DNA from: Bondarzewia mesenterica
Lineage: Eukaryota > Basidiomycota > Agaricomycetes > Russulales > Bondarzewiaceae
DNA length: 19,840 bases
Direction of reading: 5' to 3'
NCBI GenBank assembly: GCA_004802705.1
Contig: SGPL01000593.1
Coordinates: 1 to 19,840, forward strand
Shown piece after piece: positions 1-7,641 of this stretch; the stretch's first letter is position 1, and each line of letters opens with the position of its first letter. Under the pieces are notes generated by a model that saw only the letters and a program-made list of their open reading frames with translations, was not told where the DNA came from and searched no databases. Made by a program: the position numbers and the translations under genes.

Positions 1-255
1 ATCCCGGCGTGGTGTGACCGCGTGCTATGGCGGGCGCGGGACCCGTCGCGTGTGCAGCAGCTGCATTATCGGCGGTACGAGGCGGACATCTCGGATCACA
101 GACCCGTCTCTGCGGGCTTTAGGATGACGGTCAAGTCGGTGAAACACGATGCGCGTGCAGGTGTCAAAGCGGAGGTGGAGGCGGTCTGGCATGAGCATGA
201 GCGGCGGCTGTTGGCGGCTGTTAGGACGTTTTATGTCCAGCAGATGATCATTTGA
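1..255 (+). CDS. Inositol polyphosphate 5-phosphatase, 3' end only (second copy)
   Basis: Only the last 84 codons and the stop are inside the window. The frame opens at base 1 with the [11 protein letters not shown] block, a hallmark motif of inositol polyphosphate 5-phosphatases (PAWCDR, substrate and metal binding). The SDHRPV block that closes the catalytic domain follows. The protein sequence is identical to the end of the complete minus-strand gene at 3225-7197; the one base difference I noticed is silent. The stretch is part of the final exon, so no splice site is visible. Whether a whole second gene lies to the left, or the duplication or the contig ends within it, cannot be told from this window. 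The absence of any frame damage fits either a recent duplication or an assembly fold-back. Confidence 0.85.
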   Translation: MPAWCDRVLWRARDPSRVQQLHYRRYEADISDHRPVSAGFRMTVKSVKHDARAGVKAEVEAVWHEHERRLLAAVRTFYVQQMII

Positions 256-1248
256 GTGGGTGGAGGATTGAAGGTCCGTTCAGTCGTTGCAGGGGAAGGG
301 GGTAGGGGGTAAACAGGTTTGTGACATTGTTTTTCTTCTTGGTACACATTTGCAGTTAGGAAGCGGTTGGTTGGCTAGCAGTAGTGTGGACCATGGTGGT
401 GGTTGTTCGCATCGGACTCGTGAAGTAGCATCATTCACATGGACGGCATTTTTCTTTTCCTTTTCCCCTTCCTTCACTTTTTTTACCCTTTCTCTCTTGT
501 CGCATCAGGTTCGGCACAATGCATGCATGCATATTTGTAGCGTAGAAACGTCATACCAAGTCGTAATCCCCCCTTCTCACCCTTTTCTTGTTCTCTTCCT
601 TCTTGTTCTTCTTCCTTTCTTCCTCCGTGTCCCATCCGTTTTCTTTTCTTTTTTGTTATGCTGATGCCGCGGGCTACGGTGTTCATGATCGTGGCACGGC
701 AATATGGGTGCATGTGTTTACGTTTGTGTAAAAATAATTACAATATCGATCAAATAAGTATACTATTGCACGTCCTTCAGTTTGTTTGGTTGGATTCTTC
801 TGACTCTGTTACTAACGGTCAAGAGAACTCAATATTTCTACCCCTCGTAGGCCCCCTGATGACCAGCTACGGAGGGCCCTCCGTCTGTCATGACCTCGCA
901 TATGTTCTAACTAGTTTTCTCGTGGGTAACATAGGTACAACCCGACTCCCGTACGCGCGACCCTCCTTTTCTCCTTTTTCCTTATTGATATGGGTTGCGT
1001 GTGTACATACGGCGCTCGAGAGACTCTAGTGGACGTCGGCGCGCAATGCGTCCATCCTGACACTTTCCCAAACAACTTGTCTGCCTTCCGTCCGCCCGTG
1101 AACCTTTTTTATTTTCTGTTTAAACTAATTCTCAAACCCACTGACGACCACACAATCCACAGATCGAAAAGGGCTGAGAGGTAGGAAAAGAGGGTGGTGT
1201 AATTGACAAGGGCCAAAACTTTACTGGGCATTAGCCGAGAGGGACAAT
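256..1248. other. Intergenic stretch, left arm (about 1 kb)
   Basis: No convincing gene. A plus-strand polypyrimidine tract runs from roughly 555 to 655 with very few purines, preceded by a GCAT-alternating palindrome around 519-532. The open frame at 658-1029 is probably chance, because its mirror in the right arm is cut short by a one-base indel, which a conserved protein would not tolerate. The same content is mirrored at 2233-3224. Confidence 0.6.
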
Positions 1249-1358
1249 GCCCGCCTAGCTCAATCGGATAGAGCGTCAGACTCTTACTGAAGAGGCGGGT
1301 TACACGTCACTGAAAGGTGATGATCTGAAGGCTGCGAGTTCGACCCTCGCGGTGGGCT
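1249..1358 (+). tRNA. tRNA-Lys: tRNA-Lys(CUU) with 36-nt intron
   Basis: Folds as a standard 74-nt tRNA after removal of an intron at 1287-1322. The acceptor stem pairs GCCCGCC with GGTGGGC and the discriminator is T. The anticodon stem TCAGA/TCTGA closes a CTCTTAA loop with anticodon CTT (1283-1285), and the T arm has the TTCGACC loop. The intron sits after position 37, the usual place for eukaryotic nuclear tRNA introns. Its AAGAG at 1290-1294 can pair with CTCTT of the anticodon loop, the anticodon-intron pairing expected of pre-tRNA. A and B boxes are intact. Exons are identical to the three other copies in the window. Confidence 0.95.
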
Positions 1359-1364
1359 AGTGTG

Positions 1365-1373
1365 TTTTGTTTT
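1365..1373 (+). terminator. Pol III terminator of the first tRNA-Lys
   Basis: Two TTTT runs (1365-1368 and 1370-1373) start 7 bases after the discriminator base, the usual RNA polymerase III stop signal. Confidence 0.7.
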
Positions 1374-1492
1374 CCTCCCATACCAATTGCATTCCGATAC
1401 GTTTCTGCTTTCGAGTACTGGCCGAAACTATTTTTCGAGATTTATAGTGAACAAACTCGCGGAGATATCGAACAGAGAGCTTAGTAAGCCAT

Positions 1493-1600
1493 GCCCGCCT
1501 AGCTCAATCGGATAGAGCGTCAGACTCTTAACGAGCAGGGTGTTGAATACCACTGCAAAGTGGCATCTGAAGGCTGCGAGTTCGACCCTCGCGGTGGGCT
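1493..1600 (+). tRNA. tRNA-Lys: tRNA-Lys(CUU) with 34-nt intron
   Basis: Second tRNA-Lys(CUU), 134 bases downstream of the first on the same strand. The mature 74-nt sequence is identical to the neighbour, but the intron (1531-1564) is a different 34-nt sequence. The exons are therefore conserved while the introns have drifted, as expected of an old tandem duplication with selection or gene conversion on the mature tRNA. The intron differs by two adjacent bases from its palindromic partner at 1881-1988. Acceptor stem, CTT anticodon and T arm are canonical. Confidence 0.95.
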
Positions 1601-1604
1601 AGTC

Positions 1605-1609
1605 TTTTT
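1605..1609 (+). terminator. Pol III terminator of the second tRNA-Lys
   Basis: TTTTT run 4 bases after the tRNA. It is still inside the inverted-repeat arm, which ends about 10 bases further on. Confidence 0.75.
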
Positions 1610-1619
1610 AGGTTCCTGT

Positions 1620-1861
1620 GAGTAGTAAGAGAAGAAAAAGGCAATTCCGGAGACACTACCTAGCAATCTCATGAAACCTACTTAGATGAAACTTTCTGAA
1701 GTAAAAGTTGAGCTGAATTCATGCCTCTGTGCTGGCTTGTTCCCTCAGGGGATACCTGTTGGAATAGAGAGTGATTGTCCTCTCGAATTGAATGTATAGA
1801 GGCACTTCGCCAAATAATTTCGGGCAGTGTCAGGGAAACAGAAAAGTATCGGAATGCACCG
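1620..1861. other. Unique spacer at the centre of the palindrome
   Basis: 242 bp not shared between the arms. Read on the minus strand from 1861 inward, the part next to the right arm resembles the flank downstream of the first tRNA (about 1388-1435). Both contain GCATTCCGATAC, then a TTTCTG-TTTC block, then a CCGAAA-TATTT block. That marks it as the native downstream flank of the minus-strand tRNA at 1881-1988. The half next to the left arm shows no such similarity. No gene seen. Confidence 0.7.
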
Positions 1862-1871
1862 ACAGGAACCT

Positions 1872-1876
1872 AAAAA
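1872..1876 (-). terminator. Pol III terminator of the third tRNA-Lys
   Basis: Five T on the minus strand just downstream of the tRNA at 1881-1988; mirror of 1605-1609. Confidence 0.75.
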
Positions 1877-1880
1877 GACT

Positions 1881-1988
1881 AGCCCACCGCGAGGGTCGAA
1901 CTCGCAGCCTTCAGATGCCACTTTGCAGTGGTATTCAACACCCACCTCGTTAAGAGTCTGACGCTCTATCCGATTGAGCTAGGCGGGC
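1881..1988 (-). tRNA. tRNA-Lys: tRNA-Lys(CUU) with 34-nt intron, inverted copy
   Basis: Palindromic partner of the tRNA at 1493-1600. Mature sequence identical, with the same acceptor, D, anticodon (CTT) and T arms. The intron is 34 nt and has GG-TG where the other copy has GC-AG near its sixth base, so the two arms are not exact copies here. It points towards the centre of the palindrome, tail to tail with the left pair. Confidence 0.95.
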
Positions 1989-2107
1989 ATGGCTTACTAA
2001 GCTCTCTGTTCGATATCTCCGCGAGTTTGTTCACTATACATCTCGAAAAATAGTTTCGGCCAGTACTCGAAAGCAGAAACGTATCGGAATGCAATTGGTA
2101 TGGGAGG

Positions 2108-2116
2108 AAAACAAAA
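2108..2116 (-). terminator. Pol III terminator of the fourth tRNA-Lys
   Basis: Two runs of four T on the minus strand, separated by one base, directly downstream of the tRNA at 2123-2232; mirror of 1365-1373. Confidence 0.7.
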
Positions 2117-2122
2117 CACACT

Positions 2123-2232
2123 AGCCCACCGCGAGGGTCGAACTCGCAGCCTTCAGATCATCACCTTTCAGTGACGTGTAACCCGCCTCTTCAGTAAGAG
2201 TCTGACGCTCTATCCGATTGAGCTAGGCGGGC
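2123..2232 (-). tRNA. tRNA-Lys: tRNA-Lys(CUU) with 36-nt intron, inverted copy
   Basis: Palindromic partner of the tRNA at 1249-1358; the exons and the 36-nt intron are identical to it as far as I can see. Anticodon CTT, intron after position 37, discriminator T. With its three relatives it gives four tRNA-Lys(CUU) genes within 984 bp. Confidence 0.95.
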
Positions 2233-3224
2233 ATTGTCCCTCTCGGCTAATGCCCAATAAAGTTTTGGCCCTTGTCAATTACACCACCCTCTTTTCCTAC
2301 CTCTCAGCCCTTTTCGATCTGTGGATTGTGTGGTCGTCAGTGGGTTTGAGAATTAGTTTAAACAGAAAATAAAAAAAGGTTCACGGGCGGACGGAAGGCA
2401 GACAAGTTGTTTGGGAAAGTGTCAGGATGGACGCATTGCGCGCCGACGTCCACTAGAGTCTCTCGAGCGCCGTATGTACACACGCAACCCATATCAATAA
2501 GGAAAAAGGAGAAAAGGAGGGTCGCGCGTACGGGAGTCGGGTTGTACCTATGTTACCCACGAGAAAACTAGTTAGAACATACGCGAGGTCATGACAGACG
2601 AGGGCCCTCCGTAGCTGGTCATCAGGGGGCCTACGAGGGGTAGAAATATTGAGTTCTCTTGACCGTTAGGAACAGAGTCAGAAGAATCCAACCAAACAAA
2701 CTGAAGGACGTGCAATAGTATACTTATTTGATCGATATTGTAATTATTTTTACACAAACGTAAACACATGCACCCATATTGCCGTGCCACGATCATGAAC
2801 ACCGTAGCCCGCGGCATCAGCATAACAAAAAAGAAAAGAAAACGGATGGGACACGGAGGAAGAAAGGAAGAAGAACAAGAAGGAAGAGAACAAGAAAAGG
2901 GTGGGAAGGGGGGATTACGACTTGGTATGACGTTTCTACGCTACAAATATGCATGCATGCATTGTGCCGAACCTGATGCGACAAGAGAGAAAGGGTAAAA
3001 AAGTGAAGGAAGGGGAAAAGGAAAAGAAAAATGCCGTCCATGCGAATGATGCTACTTCACGAGTCCGATGCGAACAACCACCACCATGGTCCACACTACT
3101 GCTAGCCAACCAACCGCTTCCTAACTGCAAATGTGTACCAAGAAGAAAAACAATGTCACAAACCTGTTTACCCCCTACCCCCTTCCCCTGCAACGACTGA
3201 ACGGACCTTCAATCCTCCACCCAC
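2233..3224. other. Intergenic stretch, right arm (about 1 kb)
   Basis: Mirror of 256-1248. It lies downstream of the complete 5-phosphatase gene and upstream of the minus-strand tRNA pair. It carries the polypurine strand of the pyrimidine tract (about 2825-2925) and the GCAT palindrome near 2949-2962. No supported gene. Confidence 0.6.
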
Positions 3225-6200
3225 TCAAATGATCATCTGCTGGACATAAAACGTCCTGACAGCCGCCAACAGCCGCCGCTCATGCTCATGCCAGACCGCC
3301 TCCACCTCCGCTTTGACACCTGCACGCGCATCGTGTTTCACCGACTTGACCGTCATCCTAAAGCCCGCAGAGACGGGTCTGTGATCCGAGATGTCCGCCT
3401 CGTACCGCCGATAATGCAGCTGCTGCACACGCGACGGGTCCCGCGCCCGCCATAGCACGCGGTCACACCACGCCGGGATGCGCCGCTTCTCCGACGAATC
3501 GTATTCGGACGTCCGTGGGTCGTACTTGTACGTCGGCGGGAATATGATCGGGCCTTCAGTGAACGACCGGAAGCGGAAGCCAGGATTGAACTTCATTTCT
3601 TTCATTAGCTGATCGTGCACGAGTAGGCCGAGGTAATTGTTAGCCTTGACTGCTGCCGCGACGACGTCACGGCGTTGGTCTATGCGATAGTTCATATCTC
3701 CGTTCACCTGAAACATCACAATATCACTGAAAGCTCGTGATGACTAGTATGAAAAGATACCCACAAAGACGATCTCGTGGTCGAGGACCATAGACCCATC
3801 ACCACCCCCGACATAGGACAAACTTTCCTCAAAAAACTCTGTAGATGGAAGAACAGATTTCTCCTCGAGCATCGCAGCAACGTCCCCGTTCCGCTGCCGC
3901 ACATGAGCCTGTCCAGCAGCCAGATGACAGTTGATGAAGCATATAGACGAATCGTCGATAACCATGCGAGCGACGATACCTCCCTAAGATGAAAAGAAAA
4001 ATGAACACCTCATCGCGCCAATAACCTCATATGTGCAACGAATCCTCACCTTGTTCCCGTACCGTCCACCCATACCTCGCTTGACCGTAGCAACAGCAAC
4101 ATGCCTCAATGAAACGCGCTCCTTCTGCTTGACAAAGATACAGCTGAACAAGCCGACCAAATTCTCCGTGTGGATGACCGTGTACGGCGTATCGGGCGGC
4201 ATCGCGAGCCGCACCGCCAGCACGAGCCGATCATGCCAACGTTTGTACGAGCTTGAAACCTTCTCTGAGATACCGCTGTCCGCGCCCTTCTTCTTGCCCA
4301 TCAGCACGCTCTTCGCCGCCATCTTCCGGCTCTCAAGGTCGATCACCTCTTGCCATCCAAACGAGATGATGTCGGGCGAATCCAGGGCCTTCAGCACATC
4401 GCTCAGGAAGTTAAGGTTGTCCGGTGAGCCCATCAGGGCGTCCGGCTTAGAGGCGTCAACGTTCCATGAGACAATCAGGACGTTCAAATTTCGGAATGTA
4501 CTAAACTCCTTCTCCCGCTTCAAGAGGCTGTTGTCTGAAAAACAAAATGAGACAGAAATCAGGCTTGAGATCTAATACGACTGCTTGAGCACACATCCTC
4601 ACCAATCCAGTCCGTGCCCAATAAACCATCCCAAAACTTGAGCTTCTCATCTCTCCCTGTGCTGACAACGCACAACCGCCCGAGCAAATCGATACTATAC
4701 GGATCGACCTTGATCTCAAGCACAGGCGTCCCCCCATGCGCGTCCCAGCTATTGGTCATGATCCAAGGGCGCGGGACGACATCATAAGCCGCCAACACTC
4801 CGTTCCTTCCGCCCGCCCACAGCCGATCGTTGACGCCTTCCAAGCATACGATATCCGACGCAGACACCTTGATGACCTCGATGCAGACAGGCACGCCGTC
4901 TGGCGTCGCGATGGACCAGATGCTGACGTGCCCGCCCTCATGGCCGAGATAGACCTTTTCAGGCAGCGAAGGTATGACCGTACCCGTCAACACCGCACCG
5001 ATATGCTCCGTCGGTAATAGTGACCTGCCCTGGCTCCCCGCCGTGAAGATGTCGTACACCCTCACTATGGGAGCGCGCGACGCGCCCGCCGTGCTGGGCT
5101 CCTTCGCTGACGTCCACAGCTTACCGTCGAATATCCGAACGAACTGTTGCTGGTCCGCGATCCTAACCACGCGCGGCTGGCCGTAGGCCAGTCGCGGATC
5201 CTCGCCACTCTCGGCCGTAAACACGAGCACCTTGCCGTTGTCGTCCAGAGTGACCATTGAGGAACCATAGCGGAGGATATGCGTAACAGGATGCGCATGC
5301 GCAGCCAACTTCAGTCCCACTAACGTACCGCTCTTCACGTCCAGCTCGAATAGATGCCCATCCTTCGTTCCGAGCCAGATGAACATGCCCCTGTCCGCAT
5401 TCGCCACAGCCGCACGCCATTCCATACTGGTGACCTTGAGCTCCTTCGTGAGTCCTACATCCTTCCCATCGAAATTGAACATTGGGGACTCCGACACAGA
5501 CAGATCAAACACCTTGACGTGGTGTGCTGATGCGACAACCACGACGTGGCCTGCCACTGCGGTCGCGCCCTTACCCATGATGTGAATGTCAGAACCGGTG
5601 CATTGGTGTACTGCGATCGTCGGTGGTCGACGATACGAGTGACTAGTGTCGGGCATGGAGTCCGCGAGTTTGCTCTTGGGATCTTCCTCTTCCGACTCAT
5701 CCGACGATTCGGAGACCATGCGACGTGCAGGAGGCAGCTTGTCCCCGAGCGCAATGATCCGCACGGGCGGCGGGGGCAGTTTATGATTACCAAGCGGTTT
5801 GCGCTCCAGGATAGGCGACGGAACGTGTTCGATGCCCTGTGTAGGGCGCTCAGTCGCGATGGTTGGACGGCGATTGGGAAGGGGAGGGGGGGTATTGATG
5901 TCGATCAACGGGACGGGAGGTTCGACTACTGATACAGGGTTCAAAAGGGTCATACCCTTGCGTGGCGGTGGGCGCGGTGGGATCGGACGTGGAGGAGTGG
6001 TAAAGACGTCTTTGGTATTACTGTTCTGATCAGAAACTAGACTTGAGCTGCTCGACAATGCGTCGGAGCTGTCTATAGAGGATATAGATTCTTGTCGAGG
6101 GTGGGTATGCTTTTGGTAGTATATTGTTCCATTCGAACTCGGAGCCTGCGCGGATACGGTTTCAGAGTCGGACTCTTCGTCAGAGAAAGGGCTAATTTCA

Positions 6201-7197
6201 ACGAGCGGGTTCTGAGGGAGCCTGATCGGAGATGCACGAGGCGATGGCGGCGGGTGGTGAGGGGAGGGTGACTTTAGCGGACGAGGAGGAACTGCAGGGG
6301 GGGCGTGATTGGAAGCTACGGAGACTGACGTTAAATCGCAAGGTTTAGGAACTTGGGCTCTAACTCTGTTGAACAACTGGTCGTCAGCATTCGCGATTTC
6401 TGGACAGGAAAGTGTTATATCCATTCTAGATGGTTGACATGCTCGGAATAGGCATATATGCGCCCACATTACTGCATATCAGTTCTTTTTACCATTTTAA
6501 TCCCATGCGATGTGAAAAATCTCCACGCTCCTCCAGGCTTTCAGAAAATACCCGGGAAAGGGGAAGATTCGTCTGCTGGGGAGTAGATGTATGACATGGA
6601 TTGCACCATCGTTCAATCCACCGCAAATGCGTGAGGCAGTCACATAACAGGATGCGGAGAATGCTGAATAAATATTGAAGTCTGAGTAGACACTCACGCA
6701 AACATGTTCACTAGAGTGGCGACGCCCCCTGCAGGCGCAACCTCTTTGCCATCTCCATCCAGATTTATGGCAGGAATCGGTGGTGGTCGTCTATCTGCCA
6801 GTCGCTTGAGAGAAGACTGACTAGACATCGAAACGTCAGACGTATACCCGGACGTGAGGACTTGTGCCTGCACAGGGCGCAGAAGAGGAGAGGCGGATGG
6901 AGAAGGTGCAGGTTTCATCCCGCGAGGTGGTGGTGGTGGCGGCGGTGCTTTCTTACTTGCACCCTTCAGATCAGAAGAAGAAGAGGAACGGACATGACGG
7001 AAGGGATTGGGCTGCTCCTTCGGATTCGACACCGCTCTTGGGCGCGAGCCGTAACCGTCCGCTGTGAGTAGATCTTGATGACCGTTCGGGCTATGTAGGG
7101 GACTGGGAGCTTTGTCGAGGGCGAGCTGCTCAAACCTCGAGCGAATATTCTTCACCGCCGGCTGTGCGTCAGTGTCGATGTCGGAGGAGGGAATCAT
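3225..7197 (-). CDS. WD40-containing inositol polyphosphate 5-phosphatase
   Basis: Removes the 5-phosphate from phosphoinositides or inositol phosphates; the family acts on membrane signalling and trafficking. Exons on the minus strand: 7197-6698, 6425-4603, 4534-4050, 3983-3765, 3707-3225; 1169 residues, phases agree. The start is supported by an in-frame TGA 18 bases upstream. Residues 1 to about 430 are low complexity with poly-Pro and PPRP-like stretches (possible SH3 ligands). About 430-770 is a WD40-like propeller. About 780-1125 is the catalytic domain with WNVDASKPD, GWQEVIDLE, GRYGNKGGIVARM (across an intron), [26 protein letters not shown] and SDHRPV, all intact. The propeller-plus-5-phosphatase order recalls plant 5PTase12-14 and fungal relatives. 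The first intron (272 nt) is much longer than the others (57-68 nt), so a small exon may be missed there. The last exon lies largely in the right palindrome arm. The intron at 3764 uses a GTGGGT donor, chosen because it keeps the NGDMNYR motif. Confidence 0.9.
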
Positions 7198-7641
7198 TGG
7201 TGTAAGGGTGGTTCACGAAGCGTGGCCGACGACCACGAATGGTTTCGGATTACTCTTTGGTCATCACCTTGCGCAACAAGCACGATGTGCGGGCTATGAA
7301 CAAAGGGAAAGGGGAAAGTGGTGTGATGGAGGGGTGGACAACAAGAGGAAATGACTTTCGTAGTCTTTTGTCGCGATTGTAATCCACCTTGTGACCTCAA
7401 CGGATCCTCCTTTCGGAGTTTGAAAATGTCGGAGTGACCTCCTCTTCGAGTACCTCTTCGTGTCTTCACTAGGTTTCATTCCTTTCGATATCTACAAGGT
7501 GAGTGAGTAGGCTGTGGTCGCAGGCTTCCTGAACGTTTTTCATGATGATTTTCAGCTCAAAATCACGAGGCCTATCTCGCGACTCATTCAAAAAGAACTT
7601 CGCGTACGGATTATTCGTGGATTGCATGTTGCACGAACTAT
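7198..7641. promoter_or_regulatory. Divergent promoter region, phosphatase / PPR gene
   Basis: 444 bp separate two genes transcribed away from each other, so both promoters must lie here. No clear TATA box was found. A three-codon upstream ORF (ATG at 7426, then TCG, GAG and TGA) precedes the plus-strand gene in the same frame, if the 57-nt intron at 7499-7555 is spliced. Confidence 0.55.
7499..7555 (+). other. Candidate 5'-UTR intron of the PPR gene
   Basis: AAG|GTGAGT donor and TTTTCAG acceptor, 57 nt apart, with CTGAAC as a possible branch site at 7529-7534. Size and signals match the window's other introns. The upstream segment has no in-frame ATG before a stop, so it would be untranslated leader rather than coding. 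Confidence 0.5.

Larger units (their letters stand above)
1..1619 (+). repeat. Left arm of large inverted repeat (palindrome)
   Basis: This stretch is the reverse complement of 1862-3479. Paired positions sum to 3480 at the outer end and 3481 near the centre, the shift being explained by three one-base indels. I counted 9 substitutions and 3 indels (about 99.3% identity). Two of the differences are homopolymer lengths: the T run near 487 and the T run near 1105. The arm carries the 3' end of a 5-phosphatase gene, a pyrimidine-rich intergenic stretch and two tRNA-Lys genes. It begins at the window edge, so its true outer end is unknown. No transposase, target-site duplication or terminal repeat of a known element was seen. 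Confidence 0.95.
1862..3479 (-). repeat. Right arm of large inverted repeat
   Basis: Inverted copy of 1-1619. On this side the phosphatase gene continues uninterrupted beyond the arm to 7197, so this arm is the one linked to the complete gene inside the window. Differences from the left arm include two adjacent bases in the intron of one tRNA gene and a synonymous change in the phosphatase last exon (a Val codon, GTT on the left and GTC on the right). Confidence 0.95.

Noticed and set aside
658..1029. 123-codon open frame in the left palindrome arm
   Set aside because: The mirror copy in the right arm ends after 83 codons because of a one-base indel, and no protein family is recognisable; a chance frame.
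1249..1600. tRNA-derived SINE elements
   Set aside because: Each copy forms a full canonical tRNA with intact acceptor, anticodon and T arms, an intron at the normal site, a discriminator base and a T-run terminator; no SINE tail or body follows.
1..3479. DNA transposon or retroelement with long terminal inverted repeats
   Set aside because: The arms contain host gene and tRNA sequence, the spacer is 242 bp with no transposase, and no target-site duplication can be seen because one arm runs off the window.
4033..4575. 180-codon plus-strand frame opposite the phosphatase catalytic exon
   Set aside because: Antisense shadow of an exon whose 5-phosphatase motifs and splice phases are clear.
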